Shown: positions 51,604 to 60,704, counted from the stretch's first letter. The stretch is 64,000 nucleotides of DNA from Oleiagrimonas sp963821885 (GCA_963821885.1 CAWGFN010000003.1:310001-374000); one strand, 5' to 3'. Notes: generated by a model not told the origin, from the sequence alone. Numbers and translations: made by a program.

Positions 51604-53930
51604 GAAGCGGGACTGGGGGGCGGTGCCGGCGTGGAACCGGAGGCTTCCTGGGACTGGCGCAGGCGTTCGACGATGGCGTCCAGGGCGCGGTCGAACAGCG
51701 GCAGCTCCTCCAGAACGACGGTCTTGCCGGCGGCCAGCTCGGAGGCGAACTGTTCCAGCGTCTTGTCGGCAACTTTAAGGCCGCGACGGTTGACGAACAG
51801 GTACTTGCCGCTGATCGGGCTGATCCAGGACAGCTTGGCGCGCTCGGGACGTTCGGTGTCGGCCTCGAACTCGACCCAGGCGCCGACCTTCAGCGCGCGC
51901 ACGCGCTGGACCTCGGGGCTGTCCTCGGGCGTGGGCTTGGCCGGCTTCGCCGCTTCCGTTTCCTGCAGGGTCTCGGGCGTGGCGATCGCTTCCATGCTGT
52001 CGGGAATCGGCATGGGTTCGGTGTCGCTGCCGGCTTGTGGCGCGGCGGCCTCGGCCACCAGGCCGAGCTGTCCGTTGTACAGCGTATTCAGCTGGCGCAT
52101 CAGGGATTCGACGTCCGAATCCTGGAAGGCAACCGTGGCCAGGCCATGGCGAAGCGACTTTTCCAGCAACGGCAGCAGCTGCCGCAGACGGTCGCGCTCG
52201 GCGTCCGTGCGGATGCTGCCGACGCTCCACACGAAGTCGTCGACGAACCGCAGTCCGACGCGGAATTCCTTGGAATCCTCGCCGTGACGCAGCAGGGTCA
52301 GCACCAGGTAGTTGGCCCAGGCGCGGGTGAGGATGCCGTTGACCAGCGCCGGCAGGTTGCGGTTGTCGATGCGCGAGAGGATCTCCTGCGCGGCGCGCCG
52401 ACGCGCCTGCTGCAGCTTCTCGCGGCCGCGGGTGGCCTCGGCGGCGCGCTGCTCGGCCAGCTGCGCGCGGCGGTTGCTGCTGTCGAGGAACTTGCGGAAT
52501 TCGTCCAGCTGCCGGGAGAACACCTCGATGTCGTCGTCGAACTCCGACAGCAGGGTCTCGACCACGCTGCGCACCTTGTTCAGCAGGCGCTGGTCACGGT
52601 CGGACTCGATCGACCAACCCTTGGCGGCATCGGCCATTTCGTCCAGCAGACGACGCGCCGGATGGTCGGCATGGGCAAACAGGCGCCGATCGAGGATGGC
52701 GGCCTTCAGGTAGGGGATCTGCAGGCGCGCCAGCAGGACCTGCATTTCCATCGGCAGGTTGTGGTCCTGCAGGATGTACTCGAACAGCATGCTGACGAGA
52801 TCGATGGTGTCCTCGTCGGCGCCGGAAACGTAGGACTTGGCCTCGCCGCGGAGATGGCTGATCTGGCGGACCAGCTGGTCCTTGAGCAGGCGCACGTCCT
52901 CGGCCGAGAGTGTGGTCTCGATGGGAATCTGCGCCGGCATCGCGGCGGTGCTGCGGGAAACCTCGTCCTGCAGCACGGACAGCGCGCCAAGCAGCTCGGC
53001 CGGGCTCAGCGACGGCCCACCCTGGCTGCTGTAGCCGCGGGTGACCTGGCGACGTTCGGCCAGCAGCGACTGCAGGGTCTCGACCAGCTTGCCCCGCAAC
53101 TCGGCCTGCTGGTCCTCGTCGCTCGCGTCCGACAGCTTGCGCTCGCCCCGGGCCGCGCCGCTGCTGGAGGCGCCGCCGCGGTTCTTGGCGCCCTGGACCT
53201 TCAGCTGCGGCAGCACGCCGGCCTGCACCAGGGTGCGATTGACCTCGTCGTAGAGGTCTTCCAGCGCGCTCAGCACATAGCGCTCGAAGAGCTTGAACAC
53301 GATCAGCTTGACGCGTACCTCGACCTTGAGCTCGTTCATCGCGTCGCTGAAGGCGCGGGTCAGGGTCGCCGGGCCGATCGGGTTGTCGGAATTCTCCACC
53401 TTGGTGCCGCCGCAGATCACGGTCAGGCGCTGGTTGACCGCGAACAGGCTGTGCGAGAGGCGGCCCTCGGCCTTGCTGGTCATGCTGGTGACGGCCAGGG
53501 ATTCCTCAAGGTCGCGCTCGTCGACCAGGGACAGTTCCGGCGTGCCGTCGCCAAGGCCGCGGCCATGGTCCGATTCGCCGCTGGCCTGCGTGTCGCGGTA
53601 ACCGCCGGCAAGGCGCGAAAAGCTGGAGGTGATGGCGTCGAGGAAGCCGCGCTCGATCAGCGGGCGCTTCTTGCGCACATCGCGCATGCCGTCGAAGTAC
53701 TGCGTCTGGACCGCGTTGTTCTCGGCCTTCTCGGCGAGATCGAACAGGGCATCGTCGACGTTGTCGAACATGCCGCCCATGAGGCTCATCAGCTGGCGCG
53801 TGGCGATGCCGCGGGTGGAGACCAGAAGCTCGCCGACGCGCTCGTTGCGCGGGTCCTCGCGCAGGCTGCCGGTGCCGATGCTGCGCTGGGCGAGGTCGAC
53901 GATGTTGTTGCGGTCATTGGCGTTGTTCAT
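51600..53930 (-). CDS. DUF1631 family protein
   Basis: A 776-residue cytoplasmic protein of the DUF1631 family, common in Xanthomonadales and pseudomonads. Family-like blocks are MSLMGGMFDNVDDALFDLAE, LSHSLFAVNQRLTVICGGT, IGPATLTRAFSDAMNEL and LQIPYLKAAILDRRLFAHA. It is largely helical. A C-terminal segment (VRALKVGAWVEFEADTERP, LSWISPISGKYLFVNRRG) looks PilZ-like, suggesting possible c-di-GMP binding, but the RxxxR and DxSxxG motifs are not clear. ATG at 53930. The gene overlaps nadC. Confidence 0.85.
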   Translation of the reverse strand: MNNANDRNNIVDLAQRSIGTGSLREDPRNERVGELLVSTRGIATRQLMSLMGGMFDNVDDALFDLAEKAENNAVQTQYFDGMRDVRKKRPLIERGFLDAITSSFSRLAGGYRDTQASGESDHGRGLGDGTPELSLVDERDLEESLAVTSMTSKAEGRLSHSLFAVNQRLTVICGGTKVENSDNPIGPATLTRAFSDAMNELKVEVRVKLIVFKLFERYVLSALEDLYDEVNRTLVQAGVLPQLKVQGAKNRGGASSSGAARGERKLSDASDEDQQAELRGKLVETLQSLLAERRQVTRGYSSQGGPSLSPAELLGALSVLQDEVSRSTAAMPAQIPIETTLSAEDVRLLKDQLVRQISHLRGEAKSYVSGADEDTIDLVSMLFEYILQDHNLPMEMQVLLARLQIPYLKAAILDRRLFAHADHPARRLLDEMADAAKGWSIESDRDQRLLNKVRSVVETLLSEFDDDIEVFSRQLDEFRKFLDSSNRRAQLAEQRAAEATRGREKLQQARRRAAQEILSRIDNRNLPALVNGILTRAWANYLVLTLLRHGEDSKEFRVGLRFVDDFVWSVGSIRTDAERDRLRQLLPLLEKSLRHGLATVAFQDSDVESLMRQLNTLYNGQLGLVAEAAAPQAGSDTEPMPIPDSMEAIATPETLQETEAAKPAKPTPEDSPEVQRVRALKVGAWVEFEADTERPERAKLSWISPISGKYLFVNRRGLKVADKTLEQFASELAAGKTVVLEELPLFDRALDAIVERLRQSQEASGSTPAPPPSPAS

Positions 53931-54031
53931 GACAGATTCCGTCGAAATGCAGCCCGGGCGCACGGATAGCTATTGTCTCGCATCTGCGCCGGCAAAACGT
54001 GAGCCCTTTCACGCTGCGCCGTGGTCGGCCG

Positions 54032-54295
54032 TCAAAGCCCCTCGCGCAACTGGGTCGTGCCGATGCCCTCCTCGGGCAGCATGACCGGTATGTCGTCCTC
54101 GATGCGGTAGATCACGCGTTCGTCCGTGGTCACCAGTCCGGCGTCCAGCGCGGCGGTCACGCGAACCCCCTCGACGGTGTCGATCTCGCCGCGGGCGATG
54201 GCCTGGTTGAGGCGGTCCAGTTCCGCCTTCTGCAGGGCCCGGACCGGGGTCTTGCTGACCGGGCAGCAGAGAATGTCGAGCAGGTGCTTGTCCAT
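54032..54295 (-). CDS. Trm112-like protein (YcaR-type)
   Basis: An 87-residue protein of the Trm112 family: MDKHLLDILCCPVSKTPVRA at the start and IYRIEDDIPVMLPEEGI at the end. The CxxC-like zinc site is only partly present (CCPVSKTPV has no second CxxC pair). The Trm112 fold activates partner methyltransferases in other organisms; no bacterial partner is identified here. An ATG at 54295 gives the family start. It is divergent from purE, with only 34 bases between. Confidence 0.88.
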   Translation of the reverse strand: MDKHLLDILCCPVSKTPVRALQKAELDRLNQAIARGEIDTVEGVRVTAALDAGLVTTDERVIYRIEDDIPVMLPEEGIGTTQLREGL

Positions 54296-54329
54296 GCCAT
54301 TACAATAGCCCTTTTTGGACGGATCGACC

Positions 54330-54836
54330 ATGAATTCGACCCCTTCGGAACCCCTCGTCGGCGTGGTCATGGGTTCGCGCTCGGACTGGGAGACCATGCA
54401 GCATGCCGTGGCCATGCTGGAGCGCCTGGGCGTGCCCCACGAGGTGCGCGTGGTGTCCGCCCACCGCACGCCCGACCTGCTGTTCGACTACGCCGGACAG
54501 GCCGCCGGCCGCGGCCTGAGGGTGATCATCGCCGGCGCCGGTGGCGCGGCCCACCTGCCGGGCATGCTGGCGGCCAAGACGCGCCTGCCGGTGTTCGGCG
54601 TGCCGGTGCAGTCCAAGGCGCTGAATGGCATGGATTCGCTGCTATCGATTGCGCAGATGCCCGCCGGCGTGCCGGTCGGCACCCTGGCCATCGGCCGCGC
54701 CGGCGCGGGCAATGCCGCGCTGCTGGCCGCGGCGGTGCTGGCGCTGTCCGATCCCGACCTGGCCGGGCGCCTGGAGGCGTTCCGCGACGAACAGACCCGC
54801 GGCGTGCTCGAGCATCCCGACCCGAGGACGGCGTGA
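54330..54836 (+). CDS. purE: N5-carboxyaminoimidazole ribonucleotide mutase
   Basis: A 168-residue class I PurE. The substrate-binding sequence VGVVMGSRSDWETMQHAV is at the N-terminus, with VVSAHRTPDLLFDYA and IIAGAGGAAHLPGMLAAKT, then PVQSKALNGMDSLLSIAQMP. It converts N5-CAIR to CAIR in purine synthesis. The start is ATG at 54330 (GGACGGA upstream), though an in-frame TTG lies at 54315. TACAAT at 54301-54306 may be its -10 box. purK follows 2 bases after its stop. Confidence 0.96.
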   Translation: MNSTPSEPLVGVVMGSRSDWETMQHAVAMLERLGVPHEVRVVSAHRTPDLLFDYAGQAAGRGLRVIIAGAGGAAHLPGMLAAKTRLPVFGVPVQSKALNGMDSLLSIAQMPAGVPVGTLAIGRAGAGNAALLAAAVLALSDPDLAGRLEAFRDEQTRGVLEHPDPRTA

Positions 54837-54838
54837 AC

Positions 54839-55999
54839 ATGACCGAGGGGGAAGGCAAGGGGACGGTCGGCATCCTGGGTGGCGGGCAGCTGGCGCGGAT
54901 GATGATTCTCGAGGGCGCGCCGCTGGGCCTGCGCTTTCGCGTGCTGGACACGGCCCAGGCGCCGTGCTCGGCCGAACTGGCACCCGCCATTTGCGCCGAC
55001 TGGCGCGATGAATCGGCCCTGTCGAGGTTCGCCGAGGGGCTGGACGTGGCCACCTTCGATTTCGAGAACGTGCCGGCCGAGACCGCGCAGTGGTTGGTCG
55101 ATCACGTGCCGGTGCATCCGGGGCCCAGGGCCCTGGCGGTGGCGCAGGACCGCCTGGCGGAAAAGACGCTGTTCGGCGAGATCGGCCTCGACACCGCGCG
55201 GTTCGCGGCGATCGACTCGCGCCAGGACCTGGACCGCGCGCTGGCCGACATCGGTGCCCCGGCGATCCTCAAGACCCGCCGCTTCGGCTATGACGGCAAG
55301 GGCCAGTTCCGCCTGCGGAAGGCCGCCGACGCCGATGCCGCGTGGGAGGCGCTGGGCGAGCAGGCGGCGCAACACGGGCTGATCCTGGAAGCCTTCGTGC
55401 CCTTCGAATACGAGGTCTCGGTGGTCGCCGTGCGTGGCCGCGACGGTGATTTCCGCACCTGGCCGCTGACCCGCAACTGGCACGCCGACGGCATCCTGTC
55501 GCTGAGCCTGGCACCGGCGCCGGTGCCCGACGCGGTGGCCGAGGCGGCCTTCGCCCACGCGCGCAGGCTGGCCGAGTGCCTGGACTACGTGGGTGTGTTC
55601 GCCCTGGAGCTGTTCGTGCGCGACGGCCGCGTGCTGGGCAACGAGATGGCGCCGCGCGTGCACAACTCCGGCCACTGGACCTACGACGGGGCCGTGACCA
55701 GCCAGTTCCAGAATCACGTGCGCGCCGTGCTCGGCCTGCCGCTGGGCGACACTGGCGCGCGCATGCCGAGCCTGATGTTCAACTGGATCGGCGCGATGCC
55801 CGATCGGGACGCGGCGCTGGCCGTGCCGGACCTGCACTGGCACGACTATGGCAAGTCCGCGCGCCCCGGGCGCAAGGTCGGTCATGCCACCCTGTGCGCG
55901 CCGGACCTGGCCGCCCTGCGCGAGCGGGCCCGGGCCCTGGCCGAGGCGCTCGGGTGCCAGGACCAGGTCGCGCCGCTGCTGGAGCTGGATCGGGCGTGA
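54839..55999 (+). CDS. purK: N5-carboxyaminoimidazole ribonucleotide synthase
   Basis: A 386-residue ATP-grasp enzyme. GILGGGQLARMMILEGAPLG opens the chain; ILKTRRFGYDGKGQFRL is the ATP-grasp glycine-rich loop, and EAFVPFEYEVSVVAVRG and GNEMAPRVHNSGHWTYDGA complete the active site. It makes N5-CAIR from AIR, bicarbonate and ATP for PurE. The ATG at 54839 directly follows the purE stop. The long open frame further upstream is out of the purE frame and is not coding. Confidence 0.96.
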   Translation: MTEGEGKGTVGILGGGQLARMMILEGAPLGLRFRVLDTAQAPCSAELAPAICADWRDESALSRFAEGLDVATFDFENVPAETAQWLVDHVPVHPGPRALAVAQDRLAEKTLFGEIGLDTARFAAIDSRQDLDRALADIGAPAILKTRRFGYDGKGQFRLRKAADADAAWEALGEQAAQHGLILEAFVPFEYEVSVVAVRGRDGDFRTWPLTRNWHADGILSLSLAPAPVPDAVAEAAFAHARRLAECLDYVGVFALELFVRDGRVLGNEMAPRVHNSGHWTYDGAVTSQFQNHVRAVLGLPLGDTGARMPSLMFNWIGAMPDRDAALAVPDLHWHDYGKSARPGRKVGHATLCAPDLAALRERARALAEALGCQDQVAPLLELDRA

Positions 56000-56303
56000 T
56001 TGCAGGTAGGCCGCGTATCGCGTGGCCGTGTGTCGACCCTGGCGTTGTCCGTGGCAGTAGCTCGGTCGCTTCGTTGCTTGACCCCACCCCGGCCCTCACC
56101 TGTACCACGGGCACTCCCTTCGGTCGCGAGCAGGTGAGGGGGTTGCGCTTGCGCCCGCAGACTTGCGGTGCCGCCTCCTGACATTGCGAAAAACCTCCCC
56201 CTGCGGAGCAGGGGGAGGCTTGGAGGGGGTGCCGCAGGCCAGCACCTGCGCAAGGCGCGTGCCTACGAGACGTGCAGGCCTGCGACTCCGGGAGCCACCG
56301 GCA
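56000..56303. other. Intergenic region between purK and sodB
   Basis: Convergent genes flank this 304-base gap. It contains CACCCCGGCCCTCACCTG and the CCTCCCCCTGC/GCAGGGGGAGG stem-loop (see terminator). No open frame in it looks coding. The repeat family is related to the stems at 37092-37267. Confidence 0.7.
56189..56218 (-). terminator. Rho-independent terminator for sodB
   Basis: On the minus strand a perfect 11-base stem, CCTCCCCCTGC, loop TCC, GCAGGGGGAGG (56218 to 56194), is followed directly by TTTTT (56193 to 56189). It lies about 85 bases past the sodB stop. The stem also belongs to a dispersed repeat family, so it may be a repeat co-opted as terminator. Confidence 0.65.
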
Positions 56304-56882
56304 TCACGCCATGTTGGACGCGGCGAAATCCCAGTTGACCAGGTTCCAGAACGCTTCCACGTACTTCGGGCGGGCGTTGCGGTAGTCGATGTAGTAGGCA
56401 TGCTCCCACACGTCGATGGTCAGCAGCGGCTTGTCGTCGCCGGTGATCGGGGTGGCGGCGTTGGCGGTGTTGATGATCGCCAGCGAGCCGTCCGGACGCT
56501 GCACCAGCCAGGTCCAGCCGGAGCCGAAGTTGCCGGCCGCCGCGGTGCTGAATTCCTCGCGGAAGCCGTCGATCGAGCCGAAGGTCTTGGTCAGCGCGTC
56601 GGCCAGCTTGCCGCTCGGGTCGCCGCCGCCGTTCGGGCTCAGCGAATGCCAGTAGAAGGTATGGTTCCAGACCTGCGCGGCATTGTTGAACATGCCGCCG
56701 GACGCCTTGCGGATGATGTCCTCGAGCGCCATGTCGGCGAACTCGGTGCCCTCGATCATGCCGTTGAGCTTGGTGACGTAGGCCTGGTGATGCTTGCCGT
56801 AGTGGTACTCCAGCGTCTCGGCCGAGATGTGCGGTTCCAGGGCGTTCCTTTCAAAGGGTAGCGGGGGAAGCTCGATCGCCAT
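56304..56882 (-). CDS. sodB: Superoxide dismutase (Fe type)
   Basis: A 192-residue Fe/Mn superoxide dismutase. Metal ligands are H27 (ETLEYHYGKHHQAYV), a histidine in NHTFYWHSLSPNGGG, and D and H in TIDVWEHAYYIDYRN. The length and the AAAGNFGSGWTWL sequence favour the iron form. It detoxifies superoxide in the cytoplasm. The ATG at 56882 is supported by GGAG; the open frame further upstream is spurious. A stem-loop with a T-run lies downstream. Confidence 0.95.
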   Translation of the reverse strand: MAIELPPLPFERNALEPHISAETLEYHYGKHHQAYVTKLNGMIEGTEFADMALEDIIRKASGGMFNNAAQVWNHTFYWHSLSPNGGGDPSGKLADALTKTFGSIDGFREEFSTAAAGNFGSGWTWLVQRPDGSLAIINTANAATPITGDDKPLLTIDVWEHAYYIDYRNARPKYVEAFWNLVNWDFAASNMA

Positions 56883-57010
56883 GCGGATACTCCTTGTGGG
56901 ATGGGTGAGTCGATGCGTGGGCGCGCCCGGCCGCGCAGGCGGGGGCCGGGCACGATACAATGACGCTTTGGCGCAAGGCGCCCGTCGGACATTGTAAGAC
57001 TACTAGACCT

Positions 57011-57337
57011 ATGGACGTTCTCGAGCGCATCAAGGCCATGGTCGGCGGGCAGCCGATCGTGCTTTTCATGAAGGGCACGCCGGAATTCCCGATGTGCGCC
57101 TTTTCCAGCCGCGCGGTCCAGGCCCTGCAGCGTGCCGGCGCCCCGTTCCATGCCGTCAACGTGCTCGAGGATCCGGCCATTCGCGCCAGCCTGCCGCAGT
57201 TCGGCAACTGGCCGACCTTTCCGCAGCTGTACATCCAGGGCGAGCTGATCGGCGGCTGCGACATCATCGAGGACCTTGAGTCCGCCGGCCAGCTGGCGCG
57301 CATGGTGGCCGATCTCGACACGGAAACCCCCGCATGA
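57011..57337 (+). CDS. grxD: Monothiol glutaredoxin Grx4 with CAFS active site
   Basis: A 108-residue monothiol glutaredoxin (GrxD). MDVLERIKAMVGGQPIVLFM, KGTPEFPMCAFSSRAVQAL, WPTFPQLYIQGELIGGCDII and EDL are family motifs. The active site is C29-A-F-S rather than the usual CGFS, so glycine is replaced by alanine. These proteins carry 2Fe-2S clusters and work with BolA in iron-sulfur delivery. The ATG at 57011 gives the family start. The stop overlaps the next gene's ATG. Confidence 0.93.
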   Translation: MDVLERIKAMVGGQPIVLFMKGTPEFPMCAFSSRAVQALQRAGAPFHAVNVLEDPAIRASLPQFGNWPTFPQLYIQGELIGGCDIIEDLESAGQLARMVADLDTETPA

Positions 57338-58125
57338 TGGCGTCGACCGCGATGCCGGCCGGCTGGCAGGCCGGCGCCGACACGCTGGAGGGCCGCGTCA
57401 TCGCCATCACCGGCGCCAGCGGCGGGCTGGGCAGCGCGGTGGCCCGCGCGGTGACCGCGGCGGGCGCCACGGCGGTGCTGATCGGCCGACGCCGGCGCGC
57501 GCTGGAAAAGCTCCATGACGAGCTGCTCTCCCTTGGTCGCGAGCAGCCGGTGATCGTGCCGCTCGACCTGGAGACGGCCACGCCGGCCGAATTCCAGGCC
57601 ATGCTGCAGGCCATGCGCGACGAACTGGGCCGGCTGGATGGCCTGGTCCATGCCGCCGTGCTTTTCGAGGGCCTGACGCCGATCGCGCAGCACGCGCCGG
57701 ATGAGTGGCTGCGGGTGATGCAGGTCAATGTCTCGGCGCCGTTCGCGCTGACCCAGGCCAGCCTGCCGCTGCTGCAGTCCTCGGACGACAGCGCGGTGGT
57801 CTTCGTCACCGACGATCCCGAGCGCACGGCGCGCGCGCACTGGGGCGCCTACGGTGCCTCCAAGGCCGCCGTCGAGCGCCTGGCCTCGATCCTCGCCGAG
57901 GAAACCGCGGACTCGCCGCTGCGCGTGCACCTGCTGCTGCCGGCGCCGATGCGCACGGCGCTGCGGCGCATGGCCTGGTTTGGCGAGGACACCCTGAAGC
58001 ATCCGACGCCCGAGGCCACGGCGCAGGCCGTGGTCTACCTGCTGTCGGCCGATGGCCAGGCCGCGCGCGCCAGCACCCTGGACCTGAGGCCCCCCGACGC
58101 CAGCCGGCGCCAGCCGGCGGCCTGA
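57334..58125 (+). CDS. Short-chain dehydrogenase/reductase, YciK-like
   Basis: A 263-residue Rossmann-fold oxidoreductase. The NAD(P) motif is VIAITGASGGLGSAVARAV, and the active site is YGASKAAVERLASILAEE (YxxxK), with a serine expected near VVFVTDDP. LVHAAVLFEGLTPIAQHAPD and WLRVMQVNVSAPFALTQA resemble YciK of E. coli. It overlaps grxD by ATGA. The substrate is unknown. The catalytic serine is not obvious, since YciK-like sequences here read VTDDPERTARAHWGAYG. Confidence 0.85.
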   Translation: MMASTAMPAGWQAGADTLEGRVIAITGASGGLGSAVARAVTAAGATAVLIGRRRRALEKLHDELLSLGREQPVIVPLDLETATPAEFQAMLQAMRDELGRLDGLVHAAVLFEGLTPIAQHAPDEWLRVMQVNVSAPFALTQASLPLLQSSDDSAVVFVTDDPERTARAHWGAYGASKAAVERLASILAEETADSPLRVHLLLPAPMRTALRRMAWFGEDTLKHPTPEATAQAVVYLLSADGQAARASTLDLRPPDASRRQPAA

Positions 58126-58181
58126 CGTATGCTCACCCGGGATGCCGCCATGGCGGCATGCCGAGTTCCGATCCAAAGCGG

Positions 58182-58802
58182 ATGCCCGCCATGCAAGCGC
58201 ACATGACCCCGTTGTCCGCCGGACTCCTGCTGTTCCTGATCATGGATCCGCTGGGCAACATCCCGTTCTTCCTCAGCCTGCTCAAGCACGTGCCGCCGCA
58301 GCGGCGACGCTGGGTGGTGATCCGCGAGCTGCTGATCGCGCTGGCGGTGCTGGCCGCGTTCCTGGTCGGCGGGCAGTACATCCTCGGGCTGCTGCAGCTC
58401 AAGCAGGAGTCGGTCAGCATCGGCGGCGGCATCGTGCTGTTCCTGATCGGCATCCGCATGGTGTTCCCGCCGGCCGACGGTGGCATCTTCGGCAAGCCCG
58501 GCGAGGGCGAGCCGTTCATCGTGCCGATGGCGATTCCCGGCGTCGCCGGCCCCTCGGCCATGGCGGCGCTGCTGCTGCTGGCCAGCAACCAGCCTGACCG
58601 CCTGTTCGAGTGGGGTATCGCGCTGTTCCTGGCCTGGCTGGCCACCGCGGCGATCCTGCTCAGCGCCACCTACCTGTTCCGCTGGCTTGGCGAGAGCGTG
58701 CTGACGGCCCTGGAGCGGTTGATGGGCATGCTCCTGATCGCCCTGTCGGTGCAGATGTTCCTGGCCGGGCTGGCGGCCTATTTCCACGCGTCGGGATTCT
58801 GA
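58182..58802 (+). CDS. MarC-family membrane protein
   Basis: A 206-residue integral membrane protein of the UPF0056/MarC family. Helices include LSAGLLLFLIMDPLGNIPFF, LLIALAVLAAFLVGGQYIL, GGIVLFLIGIRMVFPP and LLIALSVQMFLAGLAAYF. The MDPLGNIPFF and PFIVPMAIPGVAGPSAMAAL motifs are conserved in the family, whose function is unclear. The ATG at 58182 (MPAMQAHMTPL) is chosen; ATG codons at 58191 and 58203 are alternatives. It lies 56 bases after the SDR gene. Confidence 0.9.
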   Translation: MPAMQAHMTPLSAGLLLFLIMDPLGNIPFFLSLLKHVPPQRRRWVVIRELLIALAVLAAFLVGGQYILGLLQLKQESVSIGGGIVLFLIGIRMVFPPADGGIFGKPGEGEPFIVPMAIPGVAGPSAMAALLLLASNQPDRLFEWGIALFLAWLATAAILLSATYLFRWLGESVLTALERLMGMLLIALSVQMFLAGLAAYFHASGF

Positions 58803-58922
58803 ACCGATCCAGTGCGGCGCGCACGGGCCCATGGCATGAACCTGCGCCGGATGCCCCTGGAAATGTAGAATTCCTGTAACACGGCGTTGCCAAAGTTGCC
58901 GGGCAGAATGGAGATCACCGTC

Positions 58923-60632
58923 ATGCTCAGCGTCGAGGAAACACTGAAGTCGCAAGTACCGTGGCTGGCGAATCGCCCGCGCATTCGCAGGCCCGTGGCC
59001 GGCCTGCTCGGCCGCCTGGCGGCGGAAGACGATTTCAACGGCATCCTGACCGCCCTGGCCGGACTGCAAGGGTTCGATTTCGTCGAGGGCGGGCTGAAGC
59101 GGCTGGCCGTGGATTACCGCGTGCGTCCGGACGACCTGGAGAACATTCCCGCCGACGGCCCGCTGGTCGTGGTGGCCAATCATCCGCTGGGCATGATCGA
59201 CGCGCTGGCGCTGATCGACATGGTCGGTCGGGTGCGCCGCGACGTGCGCATTCTGGGCAACGACATCCTGACCATGTTGCCGGGGATGAAGCCGCTGCTG
59301 GTGCCGGTGGACGTGTTCGGCAAGGGCTCGCCCTCGCGTCTGCGCAACGCGTACCGCGCGCTGGATGCAGGCGAGGCGCTGATCCTTTTCCCCGCGGGCG
59401 AGGTCTCGCGCATGGGCGCGGCTGGCGTGCGTGACGGCGGATGGTCCGAGGGCTTCGCGCGACTGGCCCGGCGCAGCGGCGCGCAGGTCGTGCCGGTGCA
59501 CATCGCGGCGCGCAATTCGGCCACGTTCTACGGACTGTCGATGCTGGCCAAGCCGTTGGCCACCGCCATGCTGCCGCGCGAGGCCCTGCGCCAGCAGCGG
59601 CGGGTCGGCTTCACCATCGGCATGCCGGTGACCGCGGACGAGCTGGGCCAGCGCAGTGGCGATGATGCGCGCCAGGCCGCCCGCCTGATGCGGCGCCATG
59701 TCTACCGCCTGGCGCACGGTCGCGGCCTGGTCTTCGGCGGGCAGGAAGCGCTGGCGCCGGCCGAGACGCCGGAGGCGCTGGCCGCCGCGCTGGCCGCGCG
59801 CGGCGAGTTGATGGCCGAGCTGGCCGATGGCAAGCAGGCCTGGCTGGTGCCGGGGCATGCCGATGGCCCGGTGATTCGCGAGATCGGCCGCCTGCGCGAA
59901 TACACTTTCCGCCGGGTCGGCGAGGGCACCGGCCTGCGCAGCGATCTCGACCGCTACGACGCCTGGTACGAGCATCTGGTGCTGTGGGACCCGGGCGAGG
60001 GGCGCATCGTCGGCGCCTACCGTTTCGGCCATGCCGGCCGGATCCTTCCCGAGCGTGGCCAGGGCGGCCTGTACACCACCAGCCTGTTCGACTACAGCCC
60101 GCGTTGCGAGGCGCACCTGATGCAGGGCCTGGAGCTCGGTCGCAGCTTCATCGCGCCGGCCTACTGGCGTTCGCGCGCGCTGGACCAGCTGTGGCAGGGC
60201 ATCGGGCTGTACCTGCAGCGGCACCCGGAGATCCGCTTCCTGTTCGGCCCGGTCAGCATGTCGGTCAGCCTGCCGCGCGAGGCGCGCGAATGGATCGTGG
60301 CCGCGCATCGCCACTATTTCGGCCGCGATGGCCTGGCCACCGCCCGGCGGCCCTTCGCGATCTCGCCCGAGGTCATCGACGGGGTGCGCGCCGAACTGGA
60401 GGGCCTGGAGCCTGGGGTCGGCCTGGGCCGCCTGCGACATCGCCTGGACGCGCTCGGCGTGACCATGCCGGTGCTGTACCGCCAGTACGTGGACCTGGTC
60501 GAACCGCAGGGCGTGCAGTTCCTCGATTTCGGCGAGGATCCGGGCTTTTCCGGCTGTGTCGACGGCCTGGTGATGCTGGACCTGGCGCATCTGAAGCCGG
60601 CCAAGCGCAGCCGCTATCTGGGGCGCAAGTAG
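58923..60632 (+). CDS. Two-domain lysophospholipid acyltransferase/GNAT-like acyltransferase
   Basis: A 569-residue protein with two acyltransferase modules. The N-terminal part (about 20-270) is PlsC-like: VVVANHPLGMIDALALIDM, LVPVDVFGKGSPSRLRNAY and LILFPAGEVSRMG. The C-terminal part (about 300-569) resembles the GNAT/OlsB-type N-acyltransferase (REYTFRRVGEGTGLRSDLD, LGRSFIAPAYWRSRALDQLW). A PlsC domain joined to an OlsB-like domain is the plan of bifunctional ornithine-lipid synthases (OlsF). ATG at 58923 has GGAG at 9 bases. The lipid product is inferred. Confidence 0.85.
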   Translation: MLSVEETLKSQVPWLANRPRIRRPVAGLLGRLAAEDDFNGILTALAGLQGFDFVEGGLKRLAVDYRVRPDDLENIPADGPLVVVANHPLGMIDALALIDMVGRVRRDVRILGNDILTMLPGMKPLLVPVDVFGKGSPSRLRNAYRALDAGEALILFPAGEVSRMGAAGVRDGGWSEGFARLARRSGAQVVPVHIAARNSATFYGLSMLAKPLATAMLPREALRQQRRVGFTIGMPVTADELGQRSGDDARQAARLMRRHVYRLAHGRGLVFGGQEALAPAETPEALAAALAARGELMAELADGKQAWLVPGHADGPVIREIGRLREYTFRRVGEGTGLRSDLDRYDAWYEHLVLWDPGEGRIVGAYRFGHAGRILPERGQGGLYTTSLFDYSPRCEAHLMQGLELGRSFIAPAYWRSRALDQLWQGIGLYLQRHPEIRFLFGPVSMSVSLPREAREWIVAAHRHYFGRDGLATARRPFAISPEVIDGVRAELEGLEPGVGLGRLRHRLDALGVTMPVLYRQYVDLVEPQGVQFLDFGEDPGFSGCVDGLVMLDLAHLKPAKRSRYLGRK

Positions 60633-60678
60633 GCGCGCGGCGCCACCCCTTCATCGGCGGCCATCGGTCGCGATGCAG

Positions 60679-60704
60679 ACACCAAAATGTCATCAATTTG
60701 GTGT
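60679..60704. promoter_or_regulatory. Perfect palindrome upstream of the TonB receptor gene
   Basis: ACACCAAA, 10 bases (ATGTCATCAA), TTTGGTGT: a perfect inverted repeat of 26 bases. TAAAGT follows directly (60705-60710) and could be a -10 element; GTTAA/TTAAC at 60703-60719 forms a second small dyad. It is a likely operator for regulation of the receptor gene. Confidence 0.55.

Noticed and set aside
54032..54295. Trm112-like protein as a classical four-cysteine zinc protein
   Set aside because: Only one cysteine pair (CC) is present at the N-terminus; the second pair is missing, so a zinc role is not claimed.
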